The notes under the pieces are model-generated. The model was not told where the DNA came from, made no database searches, and saw only the letters and a list, made by a program, of their open reading frames with translations. Both the position numbers and the translations under genes were made by a program. A stretch of DNA of 64,000 bases from the NCBI GenBank assembly GCA_965116945.1, contig OZ220734.1, positions 2,418,001 through 2,482,000 on the forward strand, written 5' to 3'. Position 1 is the stretch's first letter; every line of letters starts with the position of its first letter. This document shows, piece by piece, positions 40,412 through 48,518 of the stretch. This DNA comes from Plut-88900 sp965116945. GTDB taxonomy: Bacteria; Chloroflexota; Dehalococcoidia; Plut-88900.

Positions 40412-42859
40412 TTACGCCAACAGTTCGGCCTGCACCGTAGACCTATCGAACACGATCTCATTTCCACTCTCGTCTATACTCACACTGCCGCCCTTTCCGA
40501 TTTCACCCGCAAGAACCTTTCTTGCCAGCGGCGTCTCTATGTATCTCTGGACCGTTCTGCGCAGCGGCCGGGCCCCAAACTGTGGGTCGAAACCCTTGTC
40601 CGCTATCCATTCCTTGGCCTGCTGGGTCAGCTCTATCGTGATTTCTCTGTCCGATAGCCTTTCCTGAACCTCCTCCACCAGTAGGTCCACTATCCGGACC
40701 ATCTCCTCCCTTCCCAGCGACTTGAAAATCACCGTCTCGTCGATCCGGTTCAGGAACTCGGGCCGGAAGGCCTGCCGCAGAGACCTCTCTACATTCCGCT
40801 TGATGTCCGAATCGTTGGCCACGATGCCATCAGTCTTCAGGAACCCGACCTGGTCCTCCTGGAACTGGGAGGTGCCCAGATTGCTGGTCATTATCACTAC
40901 GGTGTTTGCAAAATTCACGGTCCGTCCATGACCATCCGTGAGCCTTCCGTCCTCCAATAGTTGCAGCAGCACGTTGAACACATCCGGATGGGCCTTCTCT
41001 ATTTCGTCGAATAGCAACACGCTATACGGTCGTCTCCTCACGGCTTCAGTCAGCTGCCCTGCATCGTCGAACCCTACATACCCTGGCGGCGCCCCAAGCA
41101 TCCGAGACACAGTGTGCTTGTCCATGTATTCCGACATGTCAATCCGCACCATCGCCTCTTCATCGTCGAAGAGATACTCAGTCAGCCCCCGGGCCAACTC
41201 CGTCTTCCCCACGCCCGTGGGTCCGAGGAATATGAAACTCCCGATCGGCCGCTTCGGATCTTTCAGACCTGCCCGCGCCCGCCTGATCGCCTCGGACACC
41301 GCCTCAATTGCCTCGTCTTGTCCTATCACCCTCTCCTTCAGCCGCTTGTCCATGTGCAGCAGGCGCTCAGCCTCACCTTCCAGCATGCGGGCCACGGGTA
41401 TCCCGGTCATTAAGGCCACTGTCTCTGCAATGTCTTCCTCGTCGACCGTCCCATCCAGCTTTTCTCCGGTGAGCCACTCGTTCCTGGCCAGCTGACACTT
41501 TTCTTCCAGCGACAACCGCTGAGCTTTGAGTTCCGCGGCACTTTGGAAGTCCTCTCTCTGGGAGGCGCTCTCTCCCTGGTCTGCCAGGTATTGCACCTGC
41601 TTCTCCATCTCCTTGATCTCCTCGGGCACGCCTTCCAGGTCTATCCTCAGCTTGCTGGAAGCCTCGTCGATCAGGTCTATCGCCTTATCAGGGAGGAACC
41701 GGTCTGCTATATAACGATGACCTAGCTTAGCTGCCGCTGTTAGCGCTGAGTCCGCGATTGTGATCTTGTGATGGGCCTCGTAACGCGGTTTCAAGCCCCG
41801 CAGAATCTCAATCGTTTCCTCCACCGAGGGTTCTTCCGTGTAAACAGGCTGAAAGCGCCTCGCCAAAGCCGCGTCCTTCTCTATGTACTTCCGATATTCA
41901 TCCGAGGTTGTCGCCCCTATGCACTGTAGCTCACCACGGGCTAGGGCAGGCTTTAACAGGGTGCTCGCATCTATCGCACCCTCGGCGCTTCCCGCCCCGA
42001 CAACCTGGTGTATCTCGTCAATGAACAGGATGATCTCTCCCCTCGCCTTTCGAATCTCCTCCATCACCGCCTTCAACCGCTCCTCGAATTCACCCCGAAA
42101 CTTGCTCCCGGCCACCATCGACCCCATATCCAGTGATATCACCCGACGCCCTTTCAACGATTCCGGCACATCTCCCGCTGTGATCAGCTGTGCCATCCCC
42201 TCCGCGATCGCCGTCTTTCCAACCCCGGCCTCACCTATGATCACGGGGTTGTTCTTGGTCCGCCGGGTCAGAATCTGCATCACCCTCCTGATCTCCGCCT
42301 CCCGCCCGATAACCGGGTCCAGCTTGCCCGCCTCAGCCTGCGCATTCAGGTCAGTACTGTATTTCTCCAGGGATTTGTACCGGCTCTCCGCCTGCGCATC
42401 CGTGACCCTGTACGTACCCCTGACCTCCTGGAGAGCCTGGTATATCTTCTCCTTCTCTACCCCGAACTCTTTGAAGATTTGCGGGGTATCTCCCTCTCGC
42501 TCCTCAACCGCCGCCACCAGCAAATGGTCAACGCTTATGAGCTCGTCCCGCAGCCGCTTCATCTCCGCAAGGGCGCGTTCCGTTAGCTGGGATATACGGG
42601 GCGTTATGTAAATGTTCTGTTCCTGGTACGCTACTGTCGGTGTCTTGGTCAGCGCCTGTCTGAACTTCCCAGCCAGCGCAGAGGAGTCCACACCCAATAT
42701 CCCGAGAATCTCCGGCACCCGACCCCCGTCTTGTTCGAGCATTGCCACAATTAGATGCTCGACATCCCACTGGGTGTGGTTCAACTCTCGCACCAGCTCC
42801 TGGGAGTTCCTGAGCACCTCTTGGGCTTGTTCCGTGTATTTCTCAGGTCTCATTACCAT
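40412..42859 (-). CDS. ClpB/ClpC-type AAA+ unfoldase
   Basis: 815 residues from ATG 42859 (GGGAG 7 bases upstream, 4 bases after hspR). N-terminal Clp repeats (YTEQAQEVLRNSQELVREL) precede two AAA+ modules: Walker A GEAGVGKTAIAEG with Walker B ILFIDEIHQ, and Walker A GPTGVGKTELARG with Walker B VLLFDEIEKAHPD. The middle domain is short (about 60 residues, EKQVQYLADQGESASQREDF region), as in ClpC, rather than the long ClpB propeller. ClpB disaggregates with DnaK; ClpC delivers to ClpP. The operon with dnaJ and hspR favours a chaperone role. HspR controls it. Confidence 0.93.
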   Translation of the reverse strand: MVMRPEKYTEQAQEVLRNSQELVRELNHTQWDVEHLIVAMLEQDGGRVPEILGILGVDSSALAGKFRQALTKTPTVAYQEQNIYITPRISQLTERALAEMKRLRDELISVDHLLVAAVEEREGDTPQIFKEFGVEKEKIYQALQEVRGTYRVTDAQAESRYKSLEKYSTDLNAQAEAGKLDPVIGREAEIRRVMQILTRRTKNNPVIIGEAGVGKTAIAEGMAQLITAGDVPESLKGRRVISLDMGSMVAGSKFRGEFEERLKAVMEEIRKARGEIILFIDEIHQVVGAGSAEGAIDASTLLKPALARGELQCIGATTSDEYRKYIEKDAALARRFQPVYTEEPSVEETIEILRGLKPRYEAHHKITIADSALTAAAKLGHRYIADRFLPDKAIDLIDEASSKLRIDLEGVPEEIKEMEKQVQYLADQGESASQREDFQSAAELKAQRLSLEEKCQLARNEWLTGEKLDGTVDEEDIAETVALMTGIPVARMLEGEAERLLHMDKRLKERVIGQDEAIEAVSEAIRRARAGLKDPKRPIGSFIFLGPTGVGKTELARGLTEYLFDDEEAMVRIDMSEYMDKHTVSRMLGAPPGYVGFDDAGQLTEAVRRRPYSVLLFDEIEKAHPDVFNVLLQLLEDGRLTDGHGRTVNFANTVVIMTSNLGTSQFQEDQVGFLKTDGIVANDSDIKRNVERSLRQAFRPEFLNRIDETVIFKSLGREEMVRIVDLLVEEVQERLSDREITIELTQQAKEWIADKGFDPQFGARPLRRTVQRYIETPLARKVLAGEIGKGGSVSIDESGNEIVFDRSTVQAELLA

Positions 42860-42863
42860 TTCT

Positions 42864-43232
42864 CTACTCCCTGAATTCCGGCCTGCCCGACCTCGCACCG
42901 GCTCGGCCCCCCGGAGCCCGCGCCCCGGCCATCAGTTGATTTAATTCTTCCTTGAGCGTATTCAATTCCCTCTGCATCTCTAGCATCCGCTCCGACATCC
43001 TCATGATCACATCCACCCCTGCAAGGTTAACCCCGAGGTCCTCTATTAGTGACCTTATCCTCTGAAGATGCGCAACGTCCTTCGCCGAATAGAACCGCGT
43101 GTTCCCACCCGACCGTGACGGTTTGATTAACCCCGCCCTTTCGTAATAGCGCAGCGTCTGCACGTGCACCCCTACCATCCTTGCAGCCACACTAATGACA
43201 TAGCGAGGCTCAGCTTCGTCATATATGTTCAC
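42864..43232 (-). CDS. hspR: HspR, MerR-family heat-shock repressor
   Basis: 122 residues. The N-terminal MerR-type winged helix VISVAARMVGVHVQTLRYYE, then RAGLIKPSRSGGNTRFYSAK, is the HspR/MerR signature, followed by IRSLIEDLGVNLAGVDVIMR and a coiled-coil dimerisation tail (MLEMQRELNTLKEELNQLM). HspR represses chaperone operons by binding HAIR inverted repeats, with DnaK as co-repressor. Its start overlaps the dnaJ stop by 4 bases. A HAIR-like site lies upstream at 44258-44278. Confidence 0.94.
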   Translation of the reverse strand: MNIYDEAEPRYVISVAARMVGVHVQTLRYYERAGLIKPSRSGGNTRFYSAKDVAHLQRIRSLIEDLGVNLAGVDVIMRMSERMLEMQRELNTLKEELNQLMAGARAPGGRAGARSGRPEFRE

Positions 43233-44143
43233 GCAGCCCCCTTCCGGTCTTCAATCTCCTTCAGCTTTCTCACAAGCTCGGATTCTTCGTCCGACAACTC
43301 CGTCGGCAGCGTCACATTAACGGTCGCATACGCATCCCCCACCCCCGACCCCCCGTGAACGGGCATCCCGCGGCCCTTCAACCGGAAGCTCTGGCCGTTC
43401 TGTGTCCCTTTAGGCAATGTTAAAGCCACCGATCCCTTCAATGTCTGGATTGGTACTTCACCGCCCAGCATTGCATCGTATGCTGATACCGGGACCTCTA
43501 CGTGTATGTCGTTGCCCACCCTCTTATACCGGTCGTGGGGCAAAACGTTGATCGAAAAAATGATCTGAGCTCTCTCTGGTCTTCCACCACTCTTTTCCGG
43601 ATCAATAGACATCTTGAATCCAGTCCACACCCCGGCCGGAACTTTTACCTCCAACCTGCGCTTCCTCCCATCCACCCCTGACATCTCCACCAGCCGCGAC
43701 GTTCCCCGGTAAGCCTCCTCGAGGCTGATGTCCAGTGTGTGTTCTCGGAGCGCGGGTCTGGACGTCCCAAAATGCCCCGCTCCTCCACCCCTTCTCCCCA
43801 GAATGCCCTGCAGGATGTCATCCAGGGGCGCGCCACCAAATCCGAACCCTGGCATACCTTCATCACCGGGGGAAAATGACCAGGTTCTCGCGAAGCCTTC
43901 TCCTCCACCCCAACCCTCCCTCCGGAACACCCGACCTCCATCGTCGTATTCTCTCCGCGCATCGGGGTCCGCAAGCGTCTGGTAAGCCTCGTTGATCTCC
44001 TTGAACTTCTCCGATGCGTCAGCCACACCCGGATTCACATCAGGGTGGTGCTCCCTTGCCAGCTTCCTGAAAGCGCGTCGAAGTTCCTCTTGCGTGGCGT
44101 CTTTCTTGACGCCCAGGACTTCGTAGTAGTTCCGATTCGCCAT
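43229..44143 (-). CDS. DnaJ/CbpA-type J-domain co-chaperone
   Basis: 304 residues from ATG 44143 (MANRNYYEVLGVKKDATQEE; AAGGA 9 bases upstream); the longer frame to 44269 lies in the promoter. J domain with the HPD motif in LAREHHPDVNPGV (about residues 33-36), a Gly/Phe-rich linker and two CTD substrate-binding domains (LDISLEEAYRGTSRLVEM, LPHDRYKRVGNDIHVEVPV). The zinc-finger domain of type-I DnaJ is absent, so it is the CbpA type. First gene of the dnaJ-hspR-clp operon; no dnaK or grpE is adjacent. Confidence 0.92.
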   Translation of the reverse strand: MANRNYYEVLGVKKDATQEELRRAFRKLAREHHPDVNPGVADASEKFKEINEAYQTLADPDARREYDDGGRVFRREGWGGGEGFARTWSFSPGDEGMPGFGFGGAPLDDILQGILGRRGGGAGHFGTSRPALREHTLDISLEEAYRGTSRLVEMSGVDGRKRRLEVKVPAGVWTGFKMSIDPEKSGGRPERAQIIFSINVLPHDRYKRVGNDIHVEVPVSAYDAMLGGEVPIQTLKGSVALTLPKGTQNGQSFRLKGRGMPVHGGSGVGDAYATVNVTLPTELSDEESELVRKLKEIEDRKGAA

Positions 44144-44170
44144 TCTGGTGGTTCCTTGTACTTGCTCGTA

Positions 44171-44206
44171 CAGATATATCTTAAGTTTTAGCAATATATC
44201 TGTCAA
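44171..44206 (-). promoter_or_regulatory. dnaJ-hspR-clp promoter with overlapping inverted repeat
   Basis: On the minus strand TTGACA (44206-44201), a 17-base spacer and TAAGAT (44183-44178) make a strong sigma-70 promoter 35 bases upstream of dnaJ. A perfect 9-bp inverted repeat, CAGATATAT (44171-44179) and ATATATCTG (44194-44202), brackets the -10 and part of the spacer, a likely operator distinct from the HAIR site. Confidence 0.65.
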
Positions 44207-44257
44207 TGTAATCATCAGATGTGTTTCGAAATTCATGACAATTCCCTTCATATACGA

Positions 44258-44287
44258 CTTGACAATCATTTAGTTAAGATCTATGAT
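44258..44287 (+). promoter_or_regulatory. hsp20 promoter with HAIR-like HspR operator
   Basis: TTGACA (44259-44264), a 17-base spacer and TATGAT (44282-44287) form a near-consensus promoter reading toward hsp20. Overlapping it, CTTGACA-N7-AGTTAAG (44258-44278) matches the HspR HAIR consensus CTTGAGT-N7-ACTCAAG at 10 of 14 arm positions. HspR bound here would cover the -35 and spacer. A further palindrome ACAACGACGTTGT lies at 44301-44313. Confidence 0.65.
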
Positions 44288-44340
44288 ATCACCATAGTTG
44301 ACAACGACGTTGTAGATACGTTGTAGAAAGGAGAGTCCAG

Positions 44341-44454
44341 ATGGCCATCAACAGGACACCTCGAGCACCCGGACCCCGACAGCCCCTCAAGACGCTCATT
44401 AGTATCCTCGGCGACGTGGCTCAGGTCACAGGCTTAGGCATCAGGTACTTCTAG
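44341..44454 (+). CDS. Small open frame (37 codons) in the hsp20 leader
   Basis: ATG 44341 is preceded by GGAG at 7 bases (AAAGGAGAGTCCAG), a better ribosome site than many genes here. The peptide begins MAINRTPRAPGPRQPLKTLI and ends GLGIRYF; it is basic with a hydrophobic C-terminal half. It would be the first cistron of the heat-shock transcript and ends 63 bases before hsp20. No known family. It could be a leader peptide or a small stress protein. Confidence 0.4.
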   Translation: MAINRTPRAPGPRQPLKTLISILGDVAQVTGLGIRYF

Positions 44455-44517
44455 GAAAGTTGGCCTAAGGGCTCCGGGCGTAGAACAGGAAACAGGGCTA
44501 ACACAAGGAGGAACAAT

Positions 44518-44973
44518 ATGAACGCAATAGTGAAACGAGACCCATTCGTAGGATTCAACGGAATGAAAAGGCTCATGGACCGTTTCTGGGACGACCCCGT
44601 CTGGAGACTCCATGGCTATACTCCCCAGGTAAAGCGAGACAACCCCTTGCCCATCGACGTCACCGCAGACGAAAAACAAGTCGTCATCCAGGCCTCCCTC
44701 CCGGGAGTCAAACCCGAGGACGTGAACGTCACCATCGAGGACAACCGCCTTACCATCGAGGGACAGGTCAACGCCGTGGAAGAAAGTGAGAAGGACAGTT
44801 ACGTAATCCGGGAACGACATTCCGGCTCTTTCTACCGCAGCCTCTCCCTGCCCAAAGACTTGCAGGAGGACAACGTGGACGCCCGATTCGAAAACGGTGT
44901 CCTCACGCTGACGTTGCCCAGGGTCCCGGAGATCAAACCCCAGACAAAGACCATCGAAATCAAGGCTGGTTAA
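44518..44973 (+). CDS. Hsp20/alpha-crystallin small heat-shock protein
   Basis: 151 residues with the alpha-crystallin domain: LPIDVTADEKQVVIQASLPG, VKPEDVNVTIEDNRLTIEG, SGSFYRSLSLP and ARFENGVLTLTLPRVPE, ending with a short EIKAG tail. It binds unfolding proteins as an ATP-independent holdase. AAGGAGG sits just before the ATG. Divergent from dnaJ-hspR-clp and downstream of a HAIR-like promoter, so both halves of the locus should be controlled by HspR. A strong terminator follows. Confidence 0.96.
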   Translation: MNAIVKRDPFVGFNGMKRLMDRFWDDPVWRLHGYTPQVKRDNPLPIDVTADEKQVVIQASLPGVKPEDVNVTIEDNRLTIEGQVNAVEESEKDSYVIRERHSGSFYRSLSLPKDLQEDNVDARFENGVLTLTLPRVPEIKPQTKTIEIKAG

Positions 44974-45000
44974 GTCCGGTATTGCAGCCTCAACTACCCC

Positions 45001-45040
45001 GTCACGGGCAGGCTTTATGCCTGCCCGTGACTCTTTTTCC
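45001..45040 (+). terminator. Rho-independent terminator after hsp20
   Basis: A 13-bp perfect stem GTCACGGGCAGGC / GCCTGCCCGTGAC with loop TTTAT and a TCTTTTT tail. Confidence 0.93.
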
Positions 45041-45069
45041 TTGACACTGCGCTTGCCCCTTGCTAGCAT
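45041..45069 (+). promoter_or_regulatory. Promoter of the threonine synthase operon
   Basis: TTGACA (45041-45046), a 17-base spacer and TAGCAT (45064-45069), directly after the hsp20 terminator and about 100 bases before the threonine synthase ATG. Confidence 0.6.
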
Positions 45070-45171
45070 CTAGCGCGGCTTTCGCCCTCAATTCAGACAG
45101 CGCCCGGAAAGGGCCACCTACTCTCACCAGTCACTCGACCCACCCACCGACCCGGAGACCGGCAGACCAGC

Positions 45172-46422
45172 ATGTCTAACGCCATCGCCCTTAGATGCAA
45201 AGAATGTGGCAAGGAATACCCCCTTGACCCGATGAACGTATGCGAATGGTGCTTCGGCCCCGTCGAAGTTGTCTACGACTACGCAGCCGTCGCCCGCACC
45301 TTCAACCGGGAAAGCGTCGAGGCCGGGCCCCTCACCATGTGGCGCTACAAGGACCTGCTGCCGGTCAACGGTAACGTTGTGGACCTCGGCACTGGCCTGA
45401 CGCCCCTCCTGAAAGCGGACAACCTTGGCCGTGAACTGGGTCTCGACAACCTATATATCAAAAACGACTGCGGCAACCCATCTCACTCCTTCAAAGACCG
45501 GGTGGTTGGCGTCGCCTCAACTAAGGCCCGGGAGTTCGGCTTCGACACTTTCGCCTGCGCGTCTACTGGCAACCTCGCCGGTAGTGTTGCAGCCCATGCC
45601 GCCCGAGCGGGCCTGAAGGCCTACGTATTCATCCCCGCCGACCTGGAACGCGGCAAGGTCCTTTCCGCCGCCGTGTACGGCCCGACCCTCGTCGCCGTTA
45701 AGGGCAACTATGATGAGGTAAACCGCCTCTGCAGCGAACTCGCCGACAAGTACCACTGGGCCTTCGCCAACATAAACATGCGCCCTTACTACTCCGAAGG
45801 CTCCAAGACCCTCGGCTTCGAGGTCGTGGAACAACTGGGCTGGCGCTGCCCCGACTGGGCAGTCGTTCCAGCTGCTTCTGGCTCCCTTTACACCAAAATC
45901 TGGAAGGGCATGAACGAACTTGCCGAGGTTGGCCTCTCTGAAAGACCCCACACCAAGATGGCCGTAGCTCAGGCCCGAGGCTGCTCTCCCATAATCACCG
46001 CCTACGAAGACGGCCGTATGGACATCAAACCCGTTCGGCCCAACACCCTCGCCAAGTCCCTGGCTATTGGTAACCCCGCCGACGGCTACTACGCCCTGAA
46101 GACCATCAAGGAGACCGATGGCGCAGGCGTCGCCGCCACGGACTCCGAGGTAGTCGAAGGTATGACACTCCTCGGCCGCACCGAAGGCATCTTCGCCGAG
46201 ACCGCAGGAGGCGTCACCATCGCCGGCCTGAAAAAGCTTGCAGAAGCGGGCGTCATAAAGCGAAACGACCTCACCGTCGCTTACATCACCGGCTCTGGCC
46301 TCAAGACCCAGGAGCCTGTTAGCGACATCGTAGACCCCGTCATGGTGGAGCCCACAATCAGCTCTTTCGAAGACGCCCTGGAGGCCCGTGGCAATGGGAT
46401 CCGAGCCACCGCAATGGCCTAG
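45172..46422 (+). CDS. thrC: Threonine synthase (zinc-ribbon type)
   Basis: 416 residues. Converts O-phosphohomoserine to threonine with PLP. It begins with a zinc ribbon (CKECGKEYPLDPMNVCEWC, residues 8-26); the PLP lysine lies in NPSHSFKDRVVG; ACASTGNLAGSVAAHAARAG is the phosphate cup. It leads a three-gene run with a NIL-domain protein (23 bases on) and a sulfur-carrier-like protein. Given those partners, a sulfur-transfer role (homocysteine or related synthesis on a threonine-synthase scaffold) is a possible alternative to plain threonine synthesis. Confidence 0.93.
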   Translation: MSNAIALRCKECGKEYPLDPMNVCEWCFGPVEVVYDYAAVARTFNRESVEAGPLTMWRYKDLLPVNGNVVDLGTGLTPLLKADNLGRELGLDNLYIKNDCGNPSHSFKDRVVGVASTKAREFGFDTFACASTGNLAGSVAAHAARAGLKAYVFIPADLERGKVLSAAVYGPTLVAVKGNYDEVNRLCSELADKYHWAFANINMRPYYSEGSKTLGFEVVEQLGWRCPDWAVVPAASGSLYTKIWKGMNELAEVGLSERPHTKMAVAQARGCSPIITAYEDGRMDIKPVRPNTLAKSLAIGNPADGYYALKTIKETDGAGVAATDSEVVEGMTLLGRTEGIFAETAGGVTIAGLKKLAEAGVIKRNDLTVAYITGSGLKTQEPVSDIVDPVMVEPTISSFEDALEARGNGIRATAMA

Positions 46423-46445
46423 CGGGAACCGGGAGGACACGTCAG

Positions 46446-46688
46446 ATGGTCAAAATGAAAGCCAAATTCACTTTCCCGACAGAGCTCGTTACCGAACCGG
46501 TAATCTACGGCCTCGGCAAGAAATTTGATGTCATTACCAACATCCGCCGCGCCGATGTCACAGAGATTCAAGGCTGGGTCATTCTCGAACTTGAAGGCGA
46601 AGAAGACCAGATCAATCGCGGCCTCGCCTGGGTTTCTGAATCCGGCGTCCGCGTAGATCCCATCGTCGGCGATATTGTAGAAGGTTAG
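46446..46688 (+). CDS. NIL-domain protein
   Basis: 80 residues, a stand-alone NIL (ferredoxin-like) domain as found at the C-terminus of the methionine transporter ATPase MetN: KAKFTFPTELVTEPVIYGLG, IRRADVTEIQGWVILELEG and INRGLAWVSESGVRVDPI. NIL domains bind methionine or related ligands or act as regulatory modules. GGAGG precedes the ATG. Its position between threonine synthase and the sulfur carrier suggests regulation of, or delivery to, a sulfur amino-acid step. Confidence 0.86.
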   Translation: MVKMKAKFTFPTELVTEPVIYGLGKKFDVITNIRRADVTEIQGWVILELEGEEDQINRGLAWVSESGVRVDPIVGDIVEG

Positions 46689-46732
46689 CTTTAGAAATCA
46701 GATCTGCGAATAGAACTTAGGAGGTCCCCTAA

Positions 46733-47008
46733 ATGAGCGTCAGCCTTAAGATCCCAACCCCCCTTCGTCGCATGACCAACGGAGAGAGCAGCGCCACCGT
46801 TGAAGGGGCAAACATCAGGGAGTGTATCGACTCGCTCGATGCTCAACATCCCGGGATCAAGGCCCGACTCGTTGCCGATAGCGGGGAACTCCACCGGTTC
46901 GTCAACGTCTACGTCAACGGCGAAGACATCCGATTCAAGGACGGCATCACCACCGCCGTCAGCAACGGTGACGAAGTCAGCATCGTCCCCGCCGTAGCCG
47001 GCGGGTAG
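46733..47008 (+). CDS. MoaD/ThiS-like (ubiquitin-fold) sulfur carrier
   Basis: 91 residues with the beta-grasp pattern IPTPLRRMTNGESSATVEG, FVNVYVNGEDIRFKDGITTA and DEVSIVPAVAGG, ending in the Gly-Gly that is thiocarboxylated in sulfur carriers. AGGAGG lies 8 bases before the ATG. Carriers of this kind serve molybdopterin, thiamin, cysteine (CysO) or homocysteine (HcyS) synthesis. The co-transcribed threonine synthase and NIL genes point to amino-acid sulfur transfer rather than molybdopterin. Confidence 0.9.
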   Translation: MSVSLKIPTPLRRMTNGESSATVEGANIRECIDSLDAQHPGIKARLVADSGELHRFVNVYVNGEDIRFKDGITTAVSNGDEVSIVPAVAGG

Positions 47009-47034
47009 CCCCCAACCATCTCTCCCTCCTATTC

Positions 47035-47140
47035 CGTCATTCTCGACTCCCATCGGGTCTAAGATCTGTCTTTTGAGTGAGTCCTTTCACAGGGCTGGGC
47101 CGCTCATGCTGAGGCCACTCGAAGTATGAGCTGGGGGAGG
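47035..47140. repeat. Dispersed repeats downstream of the sulfur-carrier gene
   Basis: 47035-47070 is a degenerate CGTCATTC unit, and 47097-47140 (GGGCCGCTCATGCTGAGGCC ... GTATGAGC) is a good copy of the GGGCCGCTCAT family. Confidence 0.75.
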
Positions 47141-47182
47141 CCCATGATCCTTTGAGCGACCACAAGTTTGCCCTGACACCAA

Positions 47183-47225
47183 AATGAAAGCGCCGTACGC
47201 TCCAACAGCGTACGGCGCTTTCATT
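47183..47225. terminator. Bidirectional terminator
   Basis: A perfect 19-bp stem (AATGAAAGCGCCGTACGCT and its complement) with loop CCAAC, placed between two convergent transcription units. A-rich and T-rich flanks on both sides allow it to work in both directions. Confidence 0.85.
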
Positions 47226-47246
47226 CAGGTTTTGTTAGCGAGATGC

Positions 47247-48440
47247 TTACGAAGCCGCCACCGGCGCCCGACTCACCTCACGCGCAAACTGCGGTATCAC
47301 CCGCTCGTTAAACAATTCCAGGCTGTGGTACACCGTCGAGAACGGCACGAAGCCCGGGTTCGGCCACAACGTAACATGCTGGCAGTCCAGCTCCTCCTGC
47401 AGGTGTGCTATCTTCTCCGCCACGTAGTCCGGCGACCCGACCCAGATGATCTCTTTCTTCTGTGCGAAGTCGAACCAGTCCATGTTCAGGTCGTCATCCG
47501 TTAGCTCCTCACCCTCCGCCACCGACCCCTTCCGCCCCCATCGGTCGTTCACACCCACCGCTGCTTTGAAGAACGCGTTTACCCCTGCCCTCGCCTCCTT
47601 CTCCGCTTGCTCCTGCGTCTCCGCCACGTGCGTAAGCCTCATAACGTTAAGACTCAACCCATCTGGCGTCCGTGCAAACTGTATATCACGACCTGTCGCC
47701 TCGGACGCTGCCGCCTGGTAGGCGTTCCACGCTTCCCTCGCCCCTTCGAAGGACCGACCCACCGTCGTCGTGCATATCCCCCGACTCCCCGCAAACGTGT
47801 AAGAGCTTGTGCTGTCCGCCGCCTGGTAAATCGGCGGCCGAGGCTTCTGGTAGGGCTTCGGCATCACGTGCAGCCCAATAAGCTCTCCATCCTCCGCGAA
47901 GTGGGTCGGGTCCCCGGAGTATATCTCCGGGTCCTTCTCTTTCCACCCAGGCACCGGGTACGTGTAGAACCGGCCCTCGTGGCTGAATGCGCCCTCCCCC
48001 CAGGCCTTCAGGAGTATATCAAGCGTCTCGCTGAACAGGGCGTAATTCGTCTCCCTGTCCCGCCTGTTGGCATTCACATTGAACTGGATGCTCGCCGTGC
48101 TGTCCGTCCCCCGAGCTATCCCCACGTCCAACCGACCCTTGCACATGTTGTCCAGCATTGCCAGCTCTTCAGCCAACCTGATCGGGTTCCAGTCCGGCAG
48201 AATGCACGCCGTTTGCCCGACTCGGATCCGCTCCGTCAGCCCCGCAAAGAAAGTGCACACCTGGACCGGATTTGGCGCCGCAACCGGCCATCCGCTATAC
48301 CAGAAGTGGTGCTCCCCAACCCAGACACCCGTGAAGTCCGTCTGGTCATACAGCAGAGCGGTCTCCTTCCACTCCTGCGTCAGCTTATCGGCCGGGTACT
48401 GCTCTACTTCGTGGTAGTAGATGTTGCTGTCGAAACGCAT
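47247..48440 (-). CDS. LLM-class flavin-dependent oxidoreductase/monooxygenase
   Basis: A 397-residue luciferase-like TIM barrel, larger than the two F420-type paralogues in this window. Marks are TDFTGVWVGEHHFWYSGWPV, GLTERIRVGQTACILPDWNP, LAEELAMLDNMCKGRLDVGI and a long variable insertion before PPIYQAADSTSSYTFAGSRG. This pattern fits FMNH2-dependent monooxygenases, which usually need a separate flavin reductase (none seen). Last gene of the alaS-aro-ggt run, or separately expressed. A bidirectional terminator follows its stop. Confidence 0.88.
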   Translation of the reverse strand: MRFDSNIYYHEVEQYPADKLTQEWKETALLYDQTDFTGVWVGEHHFWYSGWPVAAPNPVQVCTFFAGLTERIRVGQTACILPDWNPIRLAEELAMLDNMCKGRLDVGIARGTDSTASIQFNVNANRRDRETNYALFSETLDILLKAWGEGAFSHEGRFYTYPVPGWKEKDPEIYSGDPTHFAEDGELIGLHVMPKPYQKPRPPIYQAADSTSSYTFAGSRGICTTTVGRSFEGAREAWNAYQAAASEATGRDIQFARTPDGLSLNVMRLTHVAETQEQAEKEARAGVNAFFKAAVGVNDRWGRKGSVAEGEELTDDDLNMDWFDFAQKKEIIWVGSPDYVAEKIAHLQEELDCQHVTLWPNPGFVPFSTVYHSLELFNERVIPQFAREVSRAPVAAS

Positions 48441-48518
48441 GTCGTCTCTCCGTCATTCAGGCTTTTCAGGGACTGGCCCCTTGGCCCGCTACTATATCAG
48501 ACTCCCGTTATCGCCGGT

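Noticed and set aside
44298..44326. Second promoter TTGACA-N17-TTGTAG upstream of the small open frame
   Set aside because: The -10 is poor and it lies just inside the transcript from the much better promoter at 44259; not annotated separately.
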